18,943 bases of DNA, from contig DGUQ01000094.1 of NCBI GenBank assembly GCA_002394725.1, positions 1-18,943 of the forward strand. Direction: 5' to 3'. Below the pieces are notes generated by a model. It searched no databases. It had not been told where the DNA came from and worked only from the letters and a program-made list of their open reading frames with translations. Shown here piece by piece: positions 7,201-13,282 of this stretch. The first letter of the stretch is position 1. Each line of letters begins with the position of its first letter. Position numbers and translations under genes: made by a program. The stretch is from Ruminococcaceae bacterium UBA4306. Its GTDB lineage: Bacteria; Bacillota; Clostridia; Oscillospirales; Acutalibacteraceae.

Positions 7201-8127
7201 ATGGATCTGAACAACATACAATCCTATCTGCTTAAGGAGATCGCCGACATCGACGGCAATAACCTTACAGGCGCCTATAACATCCGCTCCGACAGCATGT
7301 CCATCGGCAGACAGTCCACCGAGAATATCGAGATCGTCAGCAAGACGGGCGTGAGCGGCATGGATATCTTCATCAAGCCCAATACCGTCGGCGAGAGCGT
7401 GCATATCCCTGTCGTGATGACCAAAAGCGGACTCAAGGAAGAGGTCTACAACGATTTTTATATCGGCGACAACGCCGACGTCGAGATCGTCGCCGGCTGC
7501 GGTATCGATAACTGCGGCAGCCATGATTCCGAGCATGACGGCATCCACCGCTTTTATATCGGCAAAAACGCCAAAATCAAATATGTGGAAAAGCACTTCG
7601 GCTCGGGCGAGGGCAGCGGCAAGCGCATCCTCAACCCCGTCACCGAGGTCTATATGGAGGAAGGCAGCACCTGCGAGATGGAGATGGTGCAGATCAAGGG
7701 CGTTGACGATACCGAGCGCAAGACGGTCGCCGAGCTCAAGGGCGGCGCGAAGCTGATCATCCGCGAACGCCTGATGACCCACAACGTCCAGCGCGCGTTG
7801 AGCGACTACGTCGTATCGCTCAACGGTGAGGGCTCCAACGCCGACGTCGTATCACGCGGCGTAGCGCGCGACAACTCCTATCAGCGCCTTGACCTCAAGA
7901 TCGTCGGTAACGCGGCGTGCAAGGGGCACACCGAGTGCGATTCCATCATCATGGACAACGGCAATATTCTGGCGGTTCCGGCGCTGGAGGCGAACAACGT
8001 GGACGCGTCCCTCGTGCATGAGGCGGCGATCGGCAAGATCGCGGGCGACCAGATCATCAAGCTGATGACCCTCGGCTTGACTGAAGCAGAAGCAGAGGAA
8101 CAGATCATCAACGGCTTTTTAAGATAA
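7201..8127 (+). CDS. sufB: SufB/SufD-family Fe-S scaffold protein (SMS system SmsB)
   Basis: A 308-residue SufBD-family protein, much shorter than the roughly 450-500 residues of classical SufB because the N-terminal domain is missing. The beta-helix core and conserved C-terminus are present: GHTECDSIIM with Cys246, then VHEAAIGKIAGDQIIKL and the closing TEAEAEEQIINGFL helix. Cys240 and Cys246 are candidate cluster or sulfur-accepting residues; Cys246 lies where the conserved SufB cysteine is expected. It is the cytoplasmic scaffold partner of SufC. A GGAAGGAGTG ribosome binding site lies inside the end of sufC. As the only SufBD protein here it would act as a homodimer, which is inferred from the minimal SMS type. 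Confidence 0.92.
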   Translation: MDLNNIQSYLLKEIADIDGNNLTGAYNIRSDSMSIGRQSTENIEIVSKTGVSGMDIFIKPNTVGESVHIPVVMTKSGLKEEVYNDFYIGDNADVEIVAGCGIDNCGSHDSEHDGIHRFYIGKNAKIKYVEKHFGSGEGSGKRILNPVTEVYMEEGSTCEMEMVQIKGVDDTERKTVAELKGGAKLIIRERLMTHNVQRALSDYVVSLNGEGSNADVVSRGVARDNSYQRLDLKIVGNAACKGHTECDSIIMDNGNILAVPALEANNVDASLVHEAAIGKIAGDQIIKLMTLGLTEAEAEEQIINGFLR

Positions 8128-8229
8128 CGGCGCGCGGCAACGTGTTGCCTTGTTCCGCCTATGGATAGAGTGCTTTTTCAGTAACGTCTTTTCAACGGTG
8201 GGTCCAATGCTTCATTTTTCATTTGTGTA

Positions 8230-8248
8230 TGAAATGCACAGCATTTCA
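8230..8248. repeat. Intergenic hairpin, REP-like candidate
   Basis: A perfect 8-bp inverted repeat TGAAATGC/GCATTTCA with a 3-base loop sits in the 158 bases between sufB and the shared terminator. It has no T-tract. The region also holds a GGCAAC/GTTGCC mini-hairpin near 8139 and, at about 8338-8357, a GC-rich GGGCGGGGGC/GCTCCC stem. Whether these recur in the genome cannot be seen here. Confidence 0.4.
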
Positions 8249-8285
8249 ACGGCAGATCAAGCGTTTATACTTCTAACAAAGAAAT

Positions 8286-8313
8286 AACCCTCAGTTTCAA
8301 ACTGAGGGTTTTA
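8286..8313. terminator. Bidirectional terminator between sufB and the flavoprotein gene
   Basis: AACCCTCAGTTT pairs with AAACTGAGGGTT (8286-8310) and ends in TTTTA on the plus strand. The minus strand also has a U-rich end, so it can serve both convergent genes. Confidence 0.85.
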
Positions 8314-8384
8314 TCTTTATCGTTTAGTGATAGTGTAGGGCGGGGGCTTGCTCCCACCGAAGCTTTACATAATAATCACTTTTC

Positions 8385-9002
8385 TTATCGAATAAAATTG
8401 GTATACGTTTTCGGCTCGAGCTCGGGCAGACCGATCTGCTCCTTGCCGAGGGCGATACTCTTCATCAAAAAGCTCATATTCTCCGCCAGCACGCGAACGG
8501 TCTGCAAGCCCTCCGCGTCCTGCTCGGCGTCGCCCTTGGCGCCGCCGTGAACGCTGTTCCAATAATTAGACGCGGCGACAGGCATCGAATTGATGGTGAA
8601 ATACTTGTTCAGCTCGTCAAAGGTCGCGGAGAGTCCTCCCCTGCGCGCAACGGCGACAGCCGCGCCGACCTTCATGCGCTTGTCGCAATGGCAGGAGTAA
8701 AACAGCCTGTCAAGGAACGACACCAGCGTACCGTTGGCGGACGCGTAGTAGACAGGCGACGCGATCACCAGACCGTCCGCCTCGGTAAATTTCGGCGCCG
8801 CTTCATTCACCGCGTCATCAAACACGCACTGCCCCTTGGTCGCACAGGTACCGCAGGAAATACAGCCGCGGATCGCCTTGTTGCCGATCTGCATGGTCTC
8901 GACCTCGATCCCGTTCTTGACAAATACCTTCTCCATCTCTTTCAGTGCGATCGCGGTATTACCGTCGACTCTGGGCGAGCCGTTAATCATCAAAACTTTC
9001 AT
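8385..9002 (-). CDS. Iron-sulfur flavoprotein / NAD(P)H-dependent FMN reductase family
   Basis: A 205-residue flavodoxin-fold protein. The N-terminus NGSPRVDGNTA (residues 7-17) is the FMN phosphate-binding loop of the NADPH-dependent FMN reductase family. It is followed by Cys47-x2-Cys50-x2-Cys53-x5-Cys59 (GCISCGTC...GQC), the compact cysteine motif that binds a [4Fe-4S] cluster in iron-sulfur flavoproteins of anaerobes. The ASPVYYASANGTLVSFLDR segment is the usual second flavin-binding loop. It likely moves electrons between ferredoxin-like donors and a cytoplasmic acceptor; the physiological partner is unknown. The ATG at 9002 has a modest AGGGA site, and a TATAAT lies at 9020-9025 without a convincing -35. 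The gene is isolated between two terminators. Confidence 0.88.
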   Translation of the reverse strand: MKVLMINGSPRVDGNTAIALKEMEKVFVKNGIEVETMQIGNKAIRGCISCGTCATKGQCVFDDAVNEAAPKFTEADGLVIASPVYYASANGTLVSFLDRLFYSCHCDKRMKVGAAVAVARRGGLSATFDELNKYFTINSMPVAASNYWNSVHGGAKGDAEQDAEGLQTVRVLAENMSFLMKSIALGKEQIGLPELEPKTYTNFIR

Positions 9003-9130
9003 ATCAGTTCCCTACTTTCATTATACGATAAAACATCACCGCGCGGTTCCGGATGTTTCACACTCGGAACCTCAGCAATTAATATATATGTATTATAGTA
9101 TCATCCCATTCTTCTGTCAACAAGCAACCA

Positions 9131-9160
9131 AAAGCCCTCGACCATGCAGCCGAGGGCTTT
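9131..9160 (-). terminator. Intrinsic terminator of the guaA-like gene
   Basis: A perfect 10-bp stem, AAAGCCCTCG (9131-9140) with CGAGGGCTTT (9151-9160), with a 10-base loop and flanking A/T tracts, lies 28 bases beyond the guaA-like stop codon. Confidence 0.85.
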
Positions 9161-9188
9161 ATCTATCTGTTTTAATTCGAATATAGAA

Positions 9189-10715
9189 TTATTGCCATTC
9201 CACCGTTGCCGGGGGCTTGGGAGTGATGTCGTAGACGATACGGGTGATGCCGGGGATCTCGTTGGTGATACGCGCGGAAGCGGTCGCGAGGATCTCATAG
9301 GGAATACGTGACCAGTCGGCGGTCAGGAAGTCGTCGCTGGTGACGGAGCGCAGAACGATCGTACTGCCCTGAACGCGTTCGTCGCCGATCACGCCGACCG
9401 AATGGGTGTCGGTCATCACGGCAAAATACTGGTTGGTGAAGCGGTCATAGCCGGACTTCGCGATCTCTTCGCGGAAGATCGCGTCAGCCTCGCGCAGGGT
9501 ATCGAGCTTCTCCCTGGTGATCTCGCCGACACAGCGGATGGCAAGACCGGGGCCGGGGAACGGCTGACGGTAGCAGAACTCCTCGGGCATACCGAGCGCC
9601 AAGCCTGCCTTGCGCACCTCATCCTTGAAGAGGGAACGCAGGGGCTCCGCCATCTCGCCGTATTCAACAACCTGATGCAATGCGCCCTCGCCGGACGAGG
9701 TAAAGTTGATATCACCGGCGCCGCGCTCGAGTACATCGGAGTAGATGGTGCCCTGTACCAGACAATCCACCTTGCCGAGCTTCTTTGCTTCTTCTTCAAA
9801 TACGTTATTGAATTCTTCACCGATGATACGGCGCTTTTCATCGGGGGAGGTCACGCCCTTGAGCGCGGACAGGAAGCGATCCGCCGCGTCAACGCGCGTG
9901 ACATTGATGTTGAGGATATCGCGGCAGGTCTTTTCGACGTGATCCGCCTCATCCTTGCGCAGCAATCCGGTATCGACAAAGACGCAGGTGAGGTTATCGC
10001 CGATCGCCTTATTGACCAGTACCGCCGCTACGGAGCTGTCAACGCCGCCCGATAACGCCAGCAGAACCTTTTTATCCGCCAGACGCTCGCGGTACTGCGC
10101 GATCTTTTGCTCGACAAAGCGATCCATCTTCCACTCGCCCACACAGCCGCAGATGTTGTACAGGAAGTTGTGGAGCACCAGCTCGCCGTATTCGGTCTCG
10201 ATCATTTCGGGGTGGAACTGCACGCCGTAGATGTGATCCTTGCTGTTTTCCATCGCCGCCACGGGGCAGCGCTCGGTGTACGCGGTGACATGGAAGCCTA
10301 AGGGTGCTTCCTTGATATGATTGCGGTGACTCATCCAGCAGATACTCACGGGCGGAAAACCGTCAAGCAGCTCGCTGCCGTCGGAAATCAGCTCCGTCTC
10401 GCCGAATTCACTGACCTCGCTCGCGTAGGTCACCTTACCGCCTGCCATATAGGCGATGAGCTGACAGCCGTAGCCGATACCGAGGATCGGCAAGCCTGCC
10501 GAGAGGATCGCGGAATCGCAGTGCGGCGCGTCAGGCTCAAACACGCTGTCGGGACCACCGGTAAAGATGATGCCCTTGTAGCCCTGCGCGACGATCTCGT
10601 CGGCTGTGATCTTTTGATAAGACACAATCTCGGCATAGATATTCTGCTCTCTTACCTTACGGGCGATCGGCTGGTTATAATGGCCGCCGAAATCCAGTAC
10701 CAATACTTTTTCCAT
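9189..10715 (-). CDS. guaA: GuaA-family protein (GMP synthetase homologue) with an altered glutaminase site and lid loop
   Basis: A 508-residue protein with the full GMP synthetase layout: class I glutamine amidotransferase (about 1-190), ATP-pyrophosphatase with PP-loop SGGVDSS at 222-228, and the C-terminal dimer domain with PFPGPGLAIR, SVGVIGDER and KPPATVEW. GuaA normally converts XMP to GMP using ATP and glutamine. Two key sites differ. The nucleophile elbow reads GIGYGC, with Gly81 (codon GGC) where the catalytic Cys of GICYG should be; His168 and Glu170 of the triad remain. The lid-loop motif IKSHHNVGG is absent and replaced by a segment around residues 333-355 (GDINFTSSGEGALHQ). The reading frame is open throughout. 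The ATG at 10715 has GAGGG before it. The gene is monocistronic with a consensus promoter. It could be an ammonia-dependent or repurposed paralogue. Confidence 0.85.
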   Translation of the reverse strand: MEKVLVLDFGGHYNQPIARKVREQNIYAEIVSYQKITADEIVAQGYKGIIFTGGPDSVFEPDAPHCDSAILSAGLPILGIGYGCQLIAYMAGGKVTYASEVSEFGETELISDGSELLDGFPPVSICWMSHRNHIKEAPLGFHVTAYTERCPVAAMENSKDHIYGVQFHPEMIETEYGELVLHNFLYNICGCVGEWKMDRFVEQKIAQYRERLADKKVLLALSGGVDSSVAAVLVNKAIGDNLTCVFVDTGLLRKDEADHVEKTCRDILNINVTRVDAADRFLSALKGVTSPDEKRRIIGEEFNNVFEEEAKKLGKVDCLVQGTIYSDVLERGAGDINFTSSGEGALHQVVEYGEMAEPLRSLFKDEVRKAGLALGMPEEFCYRQPFPGPGLAIRCVGEITREKLDTLREADAIFREEIAKSGYDRFTNQYFAVMTDTHSVGVIGDERVQGSTIVLRSVTSDDFLTADWSRIPYEILATASARITNEIPGITRIVYDITPKPPATVEWQ

Positions 10716-10744
10716 GGTGTTCCCTCTTTCTGAATGATATTTCC

Positions 10745-10772
10745 GTTTTATCGCTTTAACGCAAGATAAAAC
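10745..10772 (-). promoter_or_regulatory. Hairpin in the 5' leader of the guaA-like gene
   Basis: In the roughly 60-base leader, GTTTTATC pairs with GATAAAAC (8 bp, 12-base loop). A near-palindrome AACCATTGGTT at 10771-10781 covers the expected transcription start and could be an operator. Neither matches a purine or xanthine riboswitch that I recognise. Confidence 0.45.
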
Positions 10773-10782
10773 CATTGGTTAT

Positions 10783-10811
10783 ATTATACTCATATTTTCA
10801 ATGAGTGTCAA
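10783..10811 (-). promoter_or_regulatory. Consensus promoter of the guaA-like gene
   Basis: Minus strand TTGACA (10806-10811), a 17-base spacer and TATAAT (10783-10788): a perfect match to the vegetative sigma factor consensus. The start is expected near 10776. Confidence 0.85.
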
Positions 10812-10980
10812 TGTTTTTATAGCACATTTTCACGAATTTTTGCAATCGTTTTTCCGTAAATTTCATATTGACAAATATTTAACAGCTTTTCCGACCAAAT
10901 TCAGGCGGATTTTGAAATCGATTCGATAATATCCTGCATTTTCATCATACAAATTACCGCTTACCGTCGCAACAAAACAT

Positions 10981-11009
10981 TTGACTTTATTTTTGATTCA
11001 AGTTATGAT
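10981..11009 (+). promoter_or_regulatory. Promoter of the alcohol dehydrogenase gene
   Basis: TTGACT (10981-10986), a 17-base spacer and TATGAT (11004-11009). The leader is about 54 bases and ends in a strong AGGAGG (11058-11063). Confidence 0.75.
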
Positions 11010-11069
11010 GAATACAACAGATTCAGAACCGGATTCTGACAAGCAAAAACCATACTCAGGAGGACTATT

Positions 11070-12236
11070 ATGTTAGGTAATTTCAGCTATCACAACCCCA
11101 CACAGCTCTATTTCGGAGAGGATTCCCTGCAATATCTGAACGACGAGCTGCCCAAATACGGTAAGAACGTACAGCTGATCTACGGAGGCGGCTCGATCAA
11201 GAAGAACGGCGTCTATGACGCGGTGACAAAGATTCTCAAAGAGAACGGCAAGACCATCGTCGAGGATGCCGGCGTGATGCCCAACCCCACCGCGGAAAAG
11301 CTGCGCGAGGGCGTAAGGATCGCACGCGAGAATCACGTCGATCTCCTGCTGGCGGTCGGCGGCGGCTCCTGCTGCGACTACGCCAAGGCGGTATCGGTCT
11401 CCGTCAACTGCGACGATGATCCGTGGGACAAGTATTATATCCGCTTTGAAGAGCCCGACTGCGAGATTATCCCTGTCGGCTGTATCCTGACCATGGCAGG
11501 CACCGGCTCTGAGATGAACGGCGGCGCGGTCATCACCAACCATGAGCAAAAGCTCAAGATCGGCCATGTCTTCGGCGATCACGTCATGCCGAAGTTCTCG
11601 ATCCTCAACCCCACCTTCACCTTCACACTGCCCAAGCGCCAGATGGTGGCAGGCATCTACGACATCTTCAACCACATCTGTGAGCAGTACTTCTCGGGCG
11701 ACGACGACAACACCTCTGATTATCTTGCCGAGGCGCTGATGAAGTCCGTTATCCACAGCTCGCTGACCGCGATCGATGACCCCGAAAATTACGAGGCACG
11801 TTCCAACATCATGTGGACGGCGACATGGGCGCTGAATACCCTGATCTCACGCGGCAAAAGCACCGACTGGATGGTGCACATGCTGGGTCAGGCGGTCGGC
11901 GCGATCACCGACGCGACCCACGGCATGACGCTCGCGGCGGTATCTCTGCCCTATTACAGCTTCATCAAGCCCTACGGTCTGCGCAAATTCGTCCGCTTCG
12001 CGACTGAGGTCTGGGGCGTTGATCCGAACGGCAAATCAGAGGAACAGATCGCCGACGAGGGACTTTCCGCCATGAAGAGCTGGATGAAACAGCTCGGCGT
12101 CGCGATGAATCTCACCGAGCTCGGCGTGACGCCCGATATGATCGAGGATATCGCCGACGCGACCATCATCCTCGACGGCGGCTACAAAAAGCTGAGCCGT
12201 GACGAGGTCGTCGCGGTTCTCAAGGCGAGCCTGTAA
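11070..12236 (+). CDS. Iron-containing alcohol dehydrogenase (butanol dehydrogenase type)
   Basis: A 388-residue group III alcohol dehydrogenase, full length for the family. Residues 97-100 (GGGS) are the dinucleotide-binding loop and TMAGTGSEMN is the conserved central motif. The metal ligands are recognisable: Asp198 and His202 (YDIFNH), His270 and His284 (HMLGQ...THG). The position between them that is often a histidine is Gln274, as in HMLGQ-type clostridial homologues. The enzyme reduces aldehydes to alcohols with NAD(P)H in the cytoplasm and would help re-oxidise cofactors during fermentation. The substrate cannot be set from sequence; the YugJ/BdhA group is the closest type. It has its own promoter, an AGGAGG site and a terminator, so it is a single-gene unit. 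Confidence 0.93.
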   Translation: MLGNFSYHNPTQLYFGEDSLQYLNDELPKYGKNVQLIYGGGSIKKNGVYDAVTKILKENGKTIVEDAGVMPNPTAEKLREGVRIARENHVDLLLAVGGGSCCDYAKAVSVSVNCDDDPWDKYYIRFEEPDCEIIPVGCILTMAGTGSEMNGGAVITNHEQKLKIGHVFGDHVMPKFSILNPTFTFTLPKRQMVAGIYDIFNHICEQYFSGDDDNTSDYLAEALMKSVIHSSLTAIDDPENYEARSNIMWTATWALNTLISRGKSTDWMVHMLGQAVGAITDATHGMTLAAVSLPYYSFIKPYGLRKFVRFATEVWGVDPNGKSEEQIADEGLSAMKSWMKQLGVAMNLTELGVTPDMIEDIADATIILDGGYKKLSRDEVVAVLKASL

Positions 12237-12257
12237 TTCTCTATCCGATCCATCCAT

Positions 12258-12301
12258 CCCACCGGGTTTGCAAAGCGCTGCAAGCTCAGTGGGTATTTTA
12301 T
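12258..12301 (+). terminator. Intrinsic terminator of the alcohol dehydrogenase gene
   Basis: CCCAC (12258-12262) pairs with GTGGG (12289-12293) and TTGCA with TGCAA further in, separated by an internal loop. A TATTTTATAT tract follows. Confidence 0.75.
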
Positions 12302-12612
12302 ATAATAATCCTTGTTCCGACGCATATCGGGAATCAACGCAAGTGCTGTCAAGCACCGATCCGGATCACTTCCACAGGCTGCCACGCGCTCCTTTTGCCC
12401 ATCGATAAACATGGTATTCACGGGTAAATATTCTGCTTTTACGATAATGATCATCACTGTTACACTAGCACAAAAGCGGAATTTCGACCATAATTTTCGG
12501 CTATTTAGACAATAATCAACCATTCTCTTTGTGCAAAATCATCAAAGGAACGGGTTCAATGAGGAGTCAAGTGTACAAAAGTTAAGAAAAAGTAAATTTA
12601 GCAGATATTGTA

Positions 12613-12641
12613 TTGAATTCTCGAATTTATTGTGTTATGAT
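12613..12641 (+). promoter_or_regulatory. Promoter of the SPKTG surface-protein gene
   Basis: TTGAAT (12613-12618), a 17-base spacer and TATGAT (12636-12641). The predicted start near 12648 lies at the foot of the first leader hairpin, leaving a leader of about 120 bases. Confidence 0.7.
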
Positions 12642-12649
12642 CTAGTCAA

Positions 12650-12740
12650 GTGATAGGAAACTATCACAACCACCCACCACATGATGGATGGGTCACAACC
12701 GCGGAAATCCATCCGCGCGTTACCGTAAAACGGTATGTGA
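12650..12740 (+). promoter_or_regulatory. Structured 5' leader with four consecutive hairpins
   Basis: Four stems follow one another. H1 is GTGATAG/CTATCAC with a GAAA tetraloop (12650-12667). H2 is ACCCA/TGGGT plus two inner CG pairs (12672-12693). H3 is CGCGGA/TCCGCG (12700-12717). H4 is TACCGT/ACGGTA with an AAA loop (12721-12735). The octamer TCACAACC occurs twice (12664-12671 and 12693-12700) and can pair, with one bulge, to GGTATGTGA at 12732-12740, which overlaps H4. This suggests alternative folds upstream of the AGAAAGGA ribosome binding site. It does not match a riboswitch class that I recognise. Confidence 0.55.
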
Positions 12741-12769
12741 AAAAATGAATTAAGAAAGGAAAATGAACG

Positions 12770-13207
12770 ATGAAACGTGTATTAGCTATTGTACTTTGTG
12801 TAATGATGGTAGGTTCTGTGTTCGCGATGGCAATCTCCGCAAACGCAGCCGTAGATGAAGATACAGCTCCTGTTGCAGCAGCCGCTACCGATGAGCTCGG
12901 CGAGCCCGTCCCCACCGAGACTACTGTCACTGATGAGACTGTTGTCACCGACGAGACTGTTGTCACCGACGAGACTACTGCCGAAACTACCGCGGAGACC
13001 ACCACTGAGACCGTCACCGCTACCGACGCTACCACCGCTCCTACTGTTGCCGCTACTACCGCTCCTACCACTGTTGCTACCGCGGATCAGAAGAAGCCCT
13101 CTCCTAAGACCGGCGATAACATGTGGCTGTGGATCGGCATCGGCATCTTCGGCGTTGCGCTTGTTGCGATCATCATCACCTTCGTTGTAAAGAAGAAGGC
13201 AAAATAA
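12770..13207 (+). CDS. Small Thr-rich cell-wall-anchored protein with SPKTG sorting signal
   Basis: A 145-residue secreted protein. Residues 1-27 are a Sec signal peptide ending ANAA. Residues about 28-108 are a low-complexity stalk rich in Thr, Glu, Ala and Val, including 6-residue repeats of the ETVVTD type. The C-terminus is a sortase signal: SPKTG (111-115), a hydrophobic helix (about 118-140) and a KKKAK tail. No folded domain is visible, so it may be a glycosylated spacer or a wall-surface polyanion. (S/P)PxTG signals are used by class B sortases of clostridia such as C. difficile SrtB, and a class B sortase is the next gene. The ATG is preceded by AGAAAGGA at 12753-12760. Expression probably depends on the structured leader. 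Confidence 0.87.
   Translation: MKRVLAIVLCVMMVGSVFAMAISANAAVDEDTAPVAAAATDELGEPVPTETTVTDETVVTDETVVTDETTAETTAETTTETVTATDATTAPTVAATTAPTTVATADQKKPSPKTGDNMWLWIGIGIFGVALVAIIITFVVKKKAK
12917..12988 (+). repeat. 18-bp tandem repeat in the Thr-rich stalk
   Basis: Four 18-bp units encode ET(T/V)VTD-type hexapeptides. Units two and three (12935-12952 and 12953-12970) are identical; the outer two are degenerate. The exact in-frame copies could change number without breaking the frame. Confidence 0.85.
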
Positions 13208-13237
13208 TCAAACGGTAAAACACAAACTTTGACCGAT

Positions 13238-13277
13238 AGGCGGTGACGGGATTTCCCGCTGCCGCCTTGTTTTTTTA
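13238..13277 (+). terminator. Intrinsic terminator between the surface-protein and sortase genes
   Basis: AGGCGG (13238-13243) pairs with CCGCCT (13262-13267) and CGGG with CCCG, with a 3x3 internal loop, followed by TTG and seven T residues (13270-13276). It ends only six bases before the sortase ATG, so the sortase must be expressed by read-through or from an unseen start. Confidence 0.85.
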
Positions 13278-13282
13278 CTACT

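Larger units (their letters stand above)
10716..11069. other. Divergent intergenic region between the guaA-like and alcohol dehydrogenase genes
   Basis: These 354 bases are AT-rich and hold two back-to-back promoters, one per flanking gene, plus a leader hairpin on the minus strand. Between the promoters, at 10812-10980, no open reading frame, repeat or known riboswitch was recognised. An isolated TTGACA at 10868 has no matching -10. Confidence 0.7.
12237..12769 (+). other. Intergenic region upstream of the surface-protein gene
   Basis: Of these 533 bases, 12258-12301 hold the dehydrogenase terminator and 12613-12769 the promoter and structured leader of the next gene. From 12302 to 12612 there is no convincing gene. 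It contains a GTGCT/AGCAC mini-hairpin near 12343-12356 and a GATCCGGATC palindrome at 12358-12367. Open frames crossing it overlap neighbouring genes or lack a ribosome binding site. Confidence 0.65.

Noticed and set aside
9640..9728. Frameshift as the cause of the missing lid motif in the GuaA homologue
   Set aside because: The other two frames of this stretch do not encode IKSHHN-like sequence (one has an early stop), and the frame is continuous into conserved sequence on both sides.
10868..10873. Perfect TTGACA on the plus strand
   Set aside because: No -10-like hexamer at 16-19 bases downstream; the dehydrogenase promoter lies further on at 10981.
11877..11921. Gln274 in the alcohol dehydrogenase as loss of a metal ligand
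   Set aside because: The metal ligands Asp198, His202, His270 and His284 are present; Gln at this intermediate position occurs in the HMLGQ type of clostridial homologues, from memory of that family.
12182..12523. 113-residue open frame on the minus strand
   Set aside because: It overlaps the end of the alcohol dehydrogenase and its terminator, has no ribosome binding site and no family resemblance.
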